A stretch of 64,000 bases of DNA from Saccopteryx bilineata (taxonomy: Eukaryota > Chordata > Mammalia > Chiroptera > Emballonuridae): the NCBI RefSeq assembly GCF_036850765.1, contig NC_089492.1, positions 72,232,482-72,296,481 on the forward strand, given 5' to 3'. The notes beneath the pieces were generated by a model. It saw only the letters and a program-made list of their open reading frames with translations, searched no databases and was not told where the DNA came from. The position numbers were made by a program, and so were the translations under genes. Each line of letters opens with the position of its first letter. The stretch's first letter is position 1. Of the stretch, positions 35,395-45,178 are shown in pieces.

Positions 35395-35522
35395 GCCCTA
35401 GGGGGTCTGATCAGTGAGCTCGAGTCTGGGCCTGAGCATCAGCAATCTGCTTTTTCTAAAAAATCCCAAGTATTGCTGGCGCTACTGATCTGGGGTCCAC
35501 ACTTGGGTAATCATAGTCTTAA
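35395..35522. mobile_element. MER5A-like hAT-Charlie remnant
   Basis: GGGCCTGAGCATCAGCAATC, TTTTTCTAAAAAATCCCAAG and CTGGGGTCCACACTTGGGTA fit an old MER5-type element. The ends are eroded. Confidence 0.55.
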
Positions 35523-36069
35523 ACCATAAGGAAACTTTTAGAAAATAAACCAGCATTTAAAAATAAACAGTAATTTTTGGGAGAAATAGTACTGTTTCAA
35601 CATTTTCTAACTGCTACTCTGTTTTTCACAGTGTCCTTATCCAGGTAGGGTATAGAAGACTTTCCAGACCTTCTCTGGAAATTTATACCAGAAATTTTCA
35701 CACCTAGAGGGGCCATTTAACCTGAGGAAGAGAGAGGGTTATGGAGAAACAGGGCTTTCAAATATCCGTCGGATAGCACACAGAAAAAAGAGTAGACTGT
35801 TGTGTGTCCCACATACAGAAGAACTAAGGTGAATAAAAAGAAATTATAAGAGGAGTTGGATTTTGGCATACCCAAACTGTCTGACATCATGTGATGGGTT
35901 TTCTGTCGGTCAGTAGAAATAAATCAACCAGCCCCTCAATGACTGCCCACCTTGCAGAAAAGTCACTGAGAGGATGCTTATGCTAACCTCTGCTTACTTT
36001 TAAATCTTAGAGTCTATACTTTTTGATAATTAATATGGAATTTTTGAAGATATGGTTGAGTGGTTTAGC
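35523..36069. other. No recognised feature
   Basis: Unassigned sequence. Confidence 0.35.
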
Positions 36070-36077
36070 ATTTAGAG

Positions 36078-36268
36078 CAGGGGTCTCAAACTCAACTCAG
36101 CATGTGGGCCGCAGAGCAAGATGCTAGAGAAATGAAAAATACAAGTAGGCCCCTAGGCTTACTTAATTTTATCCAAAATATTTTGAACTTTGTGGATTAG
36201 TCTGCGGGCCACACAAAATTGTTCAGCGGACCGCATGCAGCCCGCGGGCCGCGAGTTTGAGACCCCTA
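36078..36268. mobile_element. Non-autonomous hAT, CAGGGGTCTCAAACTC family
   Basis: A 191-bp element with termini CAGGGGTCTCAAACTC and GAGTTTGAGACCCCTA and a perfect octamer ATTTAGAG on both sides (36070-36077 and 36269-36276). Internal CGGGCCGC-type words recur near both ends. It is a different family from the 16075 group. Confidence 0.93.
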
Positions 36269-36276
36269 ATTTAGAG

Positions 36277-36800
36277 GAATAAAGCCCTAATATACTCAAA
36301 CCCCATTTCCACGAAGCATTTAGCCACTCAGGTGTCCTATATGGTGAGGTTCTCTAGCCCCTCTTCAACCTGTTCCCCTGTTTTTCCTGAGAAGAGGGCT
36401 CCTCAGCCAGATGGTTTCTCAGCTTCTGTGGTGACTCGGTGTGGCCACGTGTGGCACTGGGGCCGAGTTCTGACCAAGAGGATATAATTACAAGTACACG
36501 TATCCGTGTCCACCTCATGTAACAAAAGGCTCCTGCAGTGTAGCGACTGTCCTTCCTCATGGCTGGAGCAGTCGGCCTCTGGGACACCCACGGAAGCCGT
36601 GGGTGGATTTCTCTGAGTTTGAGGAGCCAGAGTCGTCTCCTCCTCCTCCCTGTCCTTCATGGAGAGGGGAGCCAGTGGGCTTGTATAAATGGTTCCTGCA
36701 GCATCTTTCTCCCAGCCGGTGCACTACAGGTTAGGAGTTTGGAGAGATAGTTACTGCGTTAATAAAGGGGAAAAAAACAACTTCATTTAGTAAGCTGCCA
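36277..36800. other. Unassigned, GC-rich, possible LTR remnant
   Basis: The part at 36340-36745 is more GC-rich than its flanks and contains TATAAA at about 36685. It could be part of an old LTR, but I could not match a family. Confidence 0.3.
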
Positions 36801-36816
36801 CAATGGGGTAACAGTG

Positions 36817-37514
36817 ATCTGTTGCACTGTTGACATGGTTTTGGGCAGATATTATGCTCACTTTGTTAAAGATGGCACTGCCCATGAGGAGGCCGTCGCC
36901 CAGGTGATATTAATGTGTGTTGCTAAAGGCAGGCAGAATCCTTGTAGCCTGGGGCTTGGTTTTGGGATTAAGCCTTTCCCACCCTTTTTGATGTGGGGTG
37001 GTACAATCCCATCATGTCTCTGATAAGTGACTGTATTAGAGACTTCCCTATTTTGTATATTGGATTGAAGGTTTTGAATCTACACTATAAAATGGGGGCA
37101 GAATGAGAGCTTGCTCACTTGGTTCCTGAGATTATCATTAGAGAGGAGAGAGCAGAGAAAGGCCACGTGGAAGAGGCCAGGAGAGGCAGCCAAGATGGCG
37201 GAGTGTTGAGTGAGAAGCCAGTTTGTGCAGGGAGAAGGAAGTTGATGGGGAACAGAGGTGAATAAGTCTGGTGAACTAGAAACCTTTGATTCTAGAAAAC
37301 TCGGATAAGTCAGTAGCTTTGTGAGCACTGAATATGAGTGGGTTTTGGAGCCCAGTGTGTGTTTTTACTTGCTCGCCGGGTGCAAGCTAGAATTAAAGAT
37401 GACAGCCCATCAGTTTTTGGCTCTGTTGTTTCTTTACCAACTGTCCGAATCCAATGCGAACCTGCATGGGCCGGGCTGCTGTGTTGGCAGCCCTGGCCAC
37501 TGGCTTTACACATG
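36817..37514 (+). mobile_element. Solo retroviral LTR, approximate limits
   Basis: A roughly 700-base block with a TATA-like CTATAAAATGGGGGC at about 37084. It has a 3' part (TGTTTCTTTACCAACTGTCC, then GGCTTTACACA) related to the end of the LTR at 51161-51563 (CGTTTCTTTACCATCTGCCC, then GGCCTTACACA). No internal retroviral sequence is attached. A clean target duplication was not found, so the left limit is uncertain. Confidence 0.6.
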
Positions 37515-38041
37515 GAAACCACACTACTTACTTACATTCTGTCAAATGCACTCTGGGTAAAAAGCAATATGTATGTGAGGAGTGGGCCTGAGGTGGGTTT
37601 TACATCATCTCAGCCCAATTACAGCTTTCATCCCATGAGGATACTGTAAGAAAGATAAAAGCCTCTAACCAGGCTGTTTTAAAAAGTTTGTACACTAGAT
37701 TTCTCATTTCTATATTAGATGATTATAAACAAGTGCACATTTTACAATTCTAAATAATACAGGAAACATTTAGTTAATTCAGTGGAAATTTTAGCGTAAA
37801 ACTTAAGAATTTAATAATTTATTCTTATATACAATGCCAATTTATAAAACTTTCTGTGTACCGACACAAAATTGCCCCATCTTACCTTCATTATCTCTAT
37901 TATTATTGCATTTACCTAAGAGGAGCCTGAGATGCAGAATCGTCTTTGTGAAGTTGCATGCCCAGTGAGGGGCAGAGCCTTCGGTCTGACCCTGGCACAT
38001 GGACGGCTCAGTTTTCTTCAGATTTTCACTAATCTCACCAC
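37515..38041. other. No recognised feature
   Basis: AT-rich unassigned sequence. Confidence 0.35.
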
Positions 38042-38054
38042 ATGAGTGACCTTA

Positions 38055-38253
38055 TTATTTTTTTTTTTTTTATTCATTTTTTTTTTTAGAGAGGAGAGGG
38101 AGAAGGAGAGAGAGAGACAGAGAGAGAGAAGGGGGAGGAGCTGGAAGCATCAACTCCCATATGTGCCTTGACCAGGCAAGCCCAGGATTTCGAACCGGCG
38201 ACCTCAGCATTTCCAGATCGATGCTTTATCCATTGCGCCACCACAGGTCAGGC
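38055..38253 (-). mobile_element. SINE, GCCTGACCTGTGGTGG type, antisense
   Basis: A T-rich tail, GA-rich body, GGAAGCATCAACTCCCATAT and a reversed head ending CCACCACAGGTCAGGC. An aged target duplication ATGAGTGACCTTA / ATGAGCGCCCTTA lies on the two sides. Confidence 0.9.
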
Positions 38254-39139
38254 ATGAGCGCCCTTAGTTGGTGTGAGTGCTAGGTTGTTGCAGTGATGGT
38301 CCCCCATAGATAACACCTGCACTGACGTAGCCCTCTTTCATCCATCTGGGCTTGCCTATGTGGCTGGCTTTGGTCAATGAACCTTAGCCAGTGAGATGCC
38401 AGTAGACATGTGAAAGTCATTCTGAGTGGGGACTTGTGCTGTCTTTTAAGTCACCAACTTTTGGGGTGGTTGATTCACAGCAATAGATAACTGGGACAGT
38501 TTGCAATTCAAGGCAATGATGGTATGTTATGTAATCTGGCTAGTTTTCCATGACTCTAGGATATGGTCATTTCTTGGTAAAATTTCAATCTCATTTCTTG
38601 TAGTTTTTCTGTTTCCTCTGAGGGTCTACTCAGTATATTATGAGTTTTATTGTTGGCCTCCCTTACAAGATAGCCAGCGTCTGGTTGGAAGGCATGTTAT
38701 TATTTTAGCCTAAGGATGGCTCACTTACTTATTTTCCAACTTGAGGAAGAAGATGCAACCAAACTGGTTCTTGACTGAGAGTAAGGAATATCTGACTATT
38801 AATTCTCCTAACAGGAAATTGTGTAGATGGTAACATCGCCCCTCCTCCACCAATGCCATGCTGTCTTTGGCATATATCAATATATCACAGGACCTTGATT
38901 ACTGTATGAACCCTAAAATGCATGTGGGGCTGAGGGAGATGGTATGTTGCAAAGTTTACAGATCAGCATAGTTTTAATTTAATGTCTATTTATTTATTTT
39001 TTAAGAAAATTATATGCTATATAACAGTGATAAAAAGTTTAGTAGGGTGTGGGATTGATTTGGGGAACCCAGCTCATGAGGACTCTTACTTCAAATGTCC
39101 TTGCAGGTCTGTTGATGTACAGTAAAAATGGCACAAAAG
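38254..39139. other. Unassigned, possible old LTR remnant
   Basis: Positions about 38385-38495 (GGTCAATGAACCTTAGCCAG to CAGCAATAGATAACTGGGAC) resemble the end of an old LTR of MaLR type, with low confidence. The rest is unassigned. Confidence 0.3.
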
Positions 39140-39147
39140 TGTTGGAT

Positions 39148-39511
39148 CAGGGGTCCCCAAACTACGGCCTGCAGGCTGCCTGCGGCCCCCTGAGGCCATT
39201 TATCTGGCCCCGGCCGCACTTCTGGAAGGGGCACCTCTTTCATTGGTGGTCAGTGAGAGGAGCACATTGACCATCTCATTAGCCAAAAGCAGGCTCATAG
39301 TTTCCATTGAAATACTGGTCAGTTTGTTGATTTAAATTTACTTGTTCTTTATTTTAAATATTGTATTTGTTCCTGTTTTGTTTTTTTACTTTAAAATAAG
39401 ATATGTGCAGTGTGTGTAGGGATTTGTTCATAGTATTTTTTATAGACTGGCCCTCCAATGGTCTGAGGGACAGTGAACTGGCCCCCTGTGTAAAAAGTTT
39501 GGGGATCCTTG
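39148..39511 (+). mobile_element. Non-autonomous hAT, CAGGGGTCCCCAAACT family, longer form
   Basis: A 364-bp copy flanked by TGTTGGAT and TATTGGAT (39140-39147 and 39512-39519). It holds about 35 bases (39261-39296) that are absent from the copies at 16075 and 33155, so it represents a longer subfamily. The right end has mutated to CCTTG. Confidence 0.92.
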
Positions 39512-39519
39512 TATTGGAT

Positions 39520-40680
39520 AGTTGATTTTAGTTTAAAGTCAAAGAAGGTCAGTGTCTACCCACGTTCTGCATGGTAGGCATGTCCTAAAGATAGCTGAGT
39601 CTTTTTACAGAGTATCTCTACAATAATATGTCATTTGATTCATAAATGTAAAAATAAATGTCTAAATGAAATGTACCTTAACCTTATTTCTTTGTCTTTG
39701 GGCTGCTTTTCCTTGCATTACTCTCCATTATTCCAATTTTTAGTGTTTATGGTTACACTAAGAACTGTTTTAAAAACAGACCATATTATTTGAAGACAAA
39801 CTTTCTGCAGAATAATAACTGAAATTTTAATAGCATGATCTTCAGATTGCAACACTCTTTTGCATCTGTGACAATTAATCTGTACCCTGTCATCTCTAGA
39901 TTATTTGTAATACCTAATAAAATGTTAATGTTATGTAAGTAGTTGTTATACTGTATTATTTAGGGAATAATGATAAGAAAAAGATGTCCATGCATGCACA
40001 GATGCAAGCATTGTTGGCCCAACTACTGGGTGCACATCAGACATCAAATTATCTGCCTGTTGTTGGTGCAGAACCACAGATGCAGAACTCTGGATAGTGA
40101 GGGCCAACTGTATATCACATACATACATATATAACACATATACATGTTTATAAGTGAAATATATCTTACTAAATAGCAGCTAATTAATTGTCTCAAAAAT
40201 TATTATTATGCACCCTCATTATTAAAATATTTTCGGGACTTTTCTGCTACCAAGGTTCCCAGGAGCTACAACAATATTTTTTTCTCTGTTTACAACTATT
40301 ACACACCAATAAAATAGAAACAGATCACCTAACACCAACTGAGTAGGAGTGTCATCTTGAGGAAGTCATGCATTATTTTTAGTCTTTATGTCTTTCTCTA
40401 GAAATTTCTCTCATAATGTGATTTGTATCCTGCTCAGTGCGAAGATTCGTAATTCTTTCCATTGCTACTAAAATATAGGATTATATTTATTGGATAGTTT
40501 TTAATAGACACAGACAACATATGGATTGGAATTTGTATATTAAGCCTCAATAATATGAAAGACTAACCTAAAGCAAGAGGGAAATTTCATATGCTCTAAT
40601 TTCAACTGACAAAATAAATGAACGCATTTCTCTTTAGGAACAAAGATAACTTCTTTAATTCATAATAATAAAGCTATCAT
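39520..40680. other. No recognised feature
   Basis: AT-rich unassigned sequence. Confidence 0.35.
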
Positions 40681-40750
40681 GTGCAGCACTGCTATCTGTG
40701 CTGGGACCCAGGGTGTTCAAGACAGCACAGATAGTAAAGTAATGCTGCAC
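40681..40750. repeat. Hairpin-forming inverted repeat
   Basis: GTGCAGCACTGCTATCTGTG (from 40681) pairs with CACAGATAGTAAAGTAATGC and the following TGCAC (ending 40750). The arms are about 23 and 28 bases with a loop of about 19, one small bulge and few mismatches. It could be a small transposon remnant or a structured RNA. No gene is claimed. Confidence 0.7.
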
Positions 40751-41665
40751 AGGACCCTGTCTGTCCTTTCACCCTAAACGTGACAAAGGAATGGGGTAGG
40801 TAAGGGATTGGAATAGAATGGCTGTGGCTAATGTGCTTAGGCAGGGAAGTATATGGGAGGGACCTCAAAGACACTGATTAGCCAAGAAAGTATTAGTCAT
40901 TAGAGTGACCAGCATGAAGTTAGCTCAGGGCATGGGTAATGGTGGGCAAAGCTCAAGACTCTCTGCGCCTGCATCTAGGGAGTAGAGTTAGAAAACTTGG
41001 TTCATTTGATTATTTTTATGGCGTAGAGTGATTGAAGTGAAAGGTGAGGAGGTTGCCGACCCAGGGGGGTGGTGCTGGAATGAAGAATGGTGTAACCCTT
41101 GATAACAGGGCAGGGTGTTCGAGTGGAAGGTGGCTTTATAATTTGCTGATTTGTTTCTGTGTTCAACTCCCACTGCAGTCAGCGGCCGTGAGGGGCCCCT
41201 CTGGTGTTCTGAATCAAGAAGAGAATGAAGCTCATTCAGGCTTCACTACAGATAACCTGAACATTTTGAACTTGGTTCCTGGCAAGAGAAATGTGTACTT
41301 TTGGTTTATTTATTTTTAAAAATTGTGGTGGTATGTTGGCAGAGTTGATCTCCTTTAAGACTTGGGAATTTATCTGTGACGTAGTGCCTGGATTTAAAAA
41401 AAGCTTAAATCCATCTACCTATGGAAGGAACTTACTTCATTTGGAAAAAAAAATGGCATCTTTGAACAATGGCTACTTAATAAGAAAATAGCTTTTGTCA
41501 AGTAATAGAAATTTTGGGATATTGATTGAAGCATTGTGGGTCATCCTCTTAGCTTCATCCTGATCTACTTGGATTAGACTTGTCACTTGAATTTAAAGTC
41601 ATTAGTAAACAATCAGGAGAAAGAGAAAATGTATATCTTTTGTACGTGAAGTAATTGCTTTTTCT
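40751..41665. other. No recognised feature
   Basis: A somewhat GC-richer patch at 41040-41230, otherwise unassigned. The open frames are short and unsupported. Confidence 0.35.
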
Positions 41666-42189
41666 TTAATTTTTCTATTGATGTGTGACACTTAATATAT
41701 TAATATATGTTCAAAATCCTGTGTGTAGCTCAATTAATTTTTACATAATAGTTCCACCTTTGTAACCATGAGCCAGATCAACATGTACACTATTACTAGA
41801 ATCTTCCCTTGTACTCTAACCCTTACCTTCCCCTCCAAACCCTGAAAGAACACAACTATTTTAACTTACATCACACAGATTGCTTTTGCCTGTTTGGACA
41901 TTTATATAAAGGTACTCATATAGTCAATGTTTTTTGTGTCTAGCTTCTTTCACTCAGTGCTACGTCTGTGAGTCTATTAATGTTGCTGCTTGTAGAAGTA
42001 GGTTACTTATATCTGTGGCTGTGTAATATTTGATTCTATCAATATTCTAAAATTGACATTTTTTTTATTCGTGGATATTTGGGTTGTTTATGGTTTTTCA
42101 CAAAATAAAATAATGACATTGTTATTTTTTGTAGGTAATCTTTTAGTGCACATCTCTACACATTTTGGACATCTAGTGTATTTGCTGTG
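41666..42189 (-). mobile_element. Old L1 (L1M type), antisense, left part
   Basis: The plus strand shows AACCATGAGCCAGATCAACA, CTTCTTTCACTCAGTGC and GGATATTTGGGTTGTTTATG in reversed L1 order. The L1 continues at 51565 (CAGTTTTCCAAAGAGATTTA), so the retrovirus inserted into it. Confidence 0.8.
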
Positions 42190-42499
42190 TGTTGGTTAAA
42201 TAAGTTTGTAAATATGATGTATATGTTTGCTTGGTTATCGTTTGCATTGGGGGCTGGGCAATGCCAGATATAGTGATATAGAGGTCTGTGAAGTTGCAGG
42301 TTGCCTTCCTTATTGGGAGGGGCCATTGTCTTGTTAATGTTTACTGGAAGAGAGATTCTGCCCCCACCACCGAGAGTAGCAGAAGGATTTCTTCTCTCTG
42401 TCCTCCCTGATCCCTTGTCCTCCATGGGAAAAGCGGGTTTTCTGCTTTTTCCTTGGCTTTTCTTGTGGCTTGCCTGTCTTGCAGCGGCCCCTGGCCTTT
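42190..42499 (+). repeat. 5' LTR, shortened
   Basis: It aligns with the 3' LTR from TTGGTTAAATAAGTTTGTAA to CGGCCCCTGGCC. About 105 bases present in the 3' copy (51437-51545) are missing here at 42480. No clear tRNA primer-binding site was found just after it. Confidence 0.8.
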
Positions 42500-42539
42500 C
42501 AGCTGGAGTAGTTTGCGGCAGGATTCCGATCAGATCAGT

Positions 42540-43615
42540 ATGGAGCCGCCACCCTTGAGGGATGGGGTAGAGGACTGGTTGCTGTTTTGGCTTCCCATGG
42601 TTGTCCTTTTAGGAGCCGTGGGCTGGATGTTTTATACTCAAGAGGAAGCCAGGAGTTCTGTGCGAGAAGCCGCCGGAGGTCAAAAGCTCCAGGATGAATT
42701 GCAAATCAAATGGCAGAAAAGGCTGGAATTGGAGCGAGCACTGGAAAAGGAATTACGGGTTCATGAGTTGCAGTTTGCCCTGGAAGCTGAACATTTGCAC
42801 CGGCAGTTGTTGGATAAACAATTGCGGGTTCAAGAGTTTGAGTCTCAGCTTCTGGCCAGAGGCCAGCAGCCACAGGAGCCTAAACGGTCGCCAAAGGAGC
42901 AACAGCATCTGTGCTGGTGGACTGGCTTTGAGTCAGCGGGAACAGGCGCTTCTAACTTCTCTTCTGAGGATGAGAAAGCTCAGGCTAAAGCTGCCATGCA
43001 CACATTCAGAGCTTGACCAGTGGTCGCCAAGAAGGTAAAAACCCAGCAACAAAGAGTCCCTCAGGGGTAGCCACAGCCTCCTGCCCAGGCAATGGAACAC
43101 TCTATGGTTCAGCCCTATACCCAGGCAGAGCTGATGGAGTTGGGGCACAATTTAGGCAAAACCCTACTGAATCCCTGGTAGCTTGGTTACTACACTTATG
43201 GGACATAGGGGTGGATGGCATCATGCTTTCCAGAACAGAGATGGAGAAATTGGCCACCATTACCACACACTCCTCCTTGAGGCAGCGTCTTCAGAACTGC
43301 CATGGCAACCCAGGAGACCATACCCTATTAGAATGGGTGATGGCTGCCATTTGTATGGTCTGGCAGAATGCTGGAGAATTGCCAGGAATAGTGAGTTGGT
43401 GGCAGTGCTACAGTAAGTTAGTAAAGCTCCTTCAGGAACTAGGTGTGAAGAATGCAGCTTTCCATCCTGGGTTCCATGGGCCAGACGAGGAAGTATTTAT
43501 GGTGAAAATGAGGGACTTTATCCTTGCTAGCACCTTGTCAGCCCTATTTGGGTCACTTGTGGCTATCTTGGGCCTCTATGTGTGCCAGTCCATCAATGAG
43601 GTTACACATCATTGA
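42540..43615 (+). pseudogene. Retroviral gag-like remnant
   Basis: The first segment (42540-43016) begins MEPPPLRDGVEDWLLFWLPM. A hydrophobic stretch of about 20 residues (12-32) is followed by a long Glu, Arg, Leu and Gln-rich coiled coil (about 45-110). The second segment (about 43013-43615), in another frame, carries a helical part with ESLVAWLLHLWDIGVDGIML and ends in a second hydrophobic stretch near 43540-43600. Position after the LTR and before a protease makes it gag. The family resemblance of the second segment to endogenous gag N-terminal regions is from memory and moderate. A frameshift joins the two segments; no zinc knuckle was found. Confidence 0.65.
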
Positions 43616-43894
43616 TGGTAGCAGATTTGGGAGAGCTGGAGGCTGCTCGGGTTCATAAAGCAGTGAGGGCTGCTATGTTGCCCCCCCGCCCCTGCCCCCG
43701 ACTAACAAGGGAAACAGGCCTGTAAAGGTTACCTGAACACAGATATGGGTAGATTAGATTGCAGCTGGAGCAGATAAGGGGAAATTAGATGGCCAGTCTA
43801 ATAAAATTCTTTTGGAGCTCTGGCAGCAACTTAAACCAGAACAGAAGTTCCAGCCACTGAGAAGGCCCCAATAGCTACCAATAAAACATTTGGA
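43616..43894 (+). other. Decayed gag-pol junction of the retrovirus
   Basis: Retroviral sequence without an open frame. It contains a C-rich run at 43680-43700. Confidence 0.5.
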
Positions 43895-44275
43895 GGCCCT
43901 GGCCGTTTGACTCAGTAGTAGAGCATTGGCCTGGCATGCAGGAGTCTCAGGTTTGATTCCTGGCCAGGGCACACAGGAGAAGTGCCCATCTGCTTATCCA
44001 CCCCTCCCCCTCTCCTTCCTCTCTGTCTCTCTTTTCCCCTCCTGCAGCCAAGGCTCCATTGGAGCAAAGTTGGCTTGGGTGCTGAGGATGGCTCCATGGC
44101 CTCTGCCTCAGGCACTAGAATGGCTCTGGTTGCAACAGAGCAATGCCCCAGATGGGCAGAGCGTCGCCCCCTGGTGGGCATGCCGGGTGGATCCCGGTCG
44201 GGTGCATGCAGGGAGTCTGTCTGACTGCCTCCCCATTTCCAACTTCAGAAAAATACAAAAACAAAAACAAAAGAG
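43895..44275 (+). mobile_element. SINE, long type, sense, inside the retrovirus
   Basis: GGCCCTGGCCGTTTGACTCA head, GGTTTGATTCCTGGCCAGGG, body ending CCAACTTCAGAAAAATAC and an A-rich tail with AAAAAC units. A target duplication was not clean. Confidence 0.92.
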
Positions 44276-44469
44276 AACAAAAGTTGGGTGCGCAGGCAAT
44301 TTGGTTACAAGATTATATGATGGAGACAGCCAAGGGAGAGGAGAACTCCCAAGACCCATTGTACCAGTTCGAATAGGAAAATGGCCAAGGGTCTCATCTA
44401 ACAAGGATGAGCAGGGACTGATGGCCACATGTGGAATTGGCTATCCAATAGTCCCCTTCCAATGTACAA

Positions 44470-44519
44470 CGGGTGTTGGACTTGGTGGATACAGATGCAG
44501 AATGTTCCCTCCTCTATGG
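44470..44519 (+). pseudogene. Retroviral protease remnant, N-terminal part
   Basis: One frame reads LDLVDTDAECSLLYG. The Asp-Thr pair of an aspartic protease active site is visible, but the next residue, usually Gly in this family, is Asp (codon 44494-44496). The frame is cut ten codons later by a hAT transposon. The rest of the protease resumes at 47336. The enzyme would have processed Gag-Pol; it cannot act here. Confidence 0.75.
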
Positions 44520-44625
44520 CAGGGGTTGGGAACCTATGGCTTGCGAGCCAGATGTGGTTTTTTGATGCTGCATCTGGCTCGCAGACAAATCTTTAATAAA
44601 AAAAATAATTACGTTAAAAATATAA

Positions 44626-44945
44626 AACAAGACTAAGAGAAATGGACAGGAGTGTGGTGGTTACGGGGGGTGGGGAGAGGGAAGGGGGGAGAGGGGGAAG
44701 GGGAGGGGGAGGGGTACAAAGAAAACTGGATAGAGGGTGACAGAGGATGATCTCTCTTTGGGTGATGGGTATGCAACAGAACTAAATGACAAGATAACCT
44801 GGAAATTTATCTTGTTTTCTTTGAATATATGCACCCTGATTTATTGATATCACCCCATTAAAATAAAAATTTATTTATAAAAAAAAATTTTGATCAAAGG
44901 ACTCTCAAACTCATCTTCAAATAAAGGCAGTAATGTTTATTGGGT
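44626..44945 (+). mobile_element. L1 3' fragment inside the hAT, with extra 3' sequence
   Basis: GACTAAGAGAAATGGACAGG through GGAAATTTATCTTGTTTTC and TTTGAATATATGCACCCTGA matches the 3' UTR of the full-length L1 at 7045. After a first A run (44879-44886) come about 55 unrelated bases with AATAAA near 44920, then a second A run (44946-44952). A G-rich patch lies at 44666-44714. The join words ATATAAAAC suggest the target duplication. Confidence 0.85.
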
Positions 44946-45178
44946 AAAAAAATATATATATAAAACATTCTCATGTATTACAATCCATTCATTTCCTACT
45001 GCTCATGTTCATGGTTGCGGGTGGCTGGAGCCAATCACAGCTGTAGTCCGGGACAACACCAAATTTTTATTGGATAATGTGTAATGTACACAGGTCATTG
45101 TGAGATCAGGAAGTAAACTTCCCTCCTTTTAATCAAGTCGTCAGCTAGCTAATTGCAGAAACCCTTTTGATGAAGAAG

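Noticed and set aside
37321..37649. Frames of 79 and 103 codons
   Set aside because: They lie at the end of the solo LTR and run past its limit. No retroviral or host domain.
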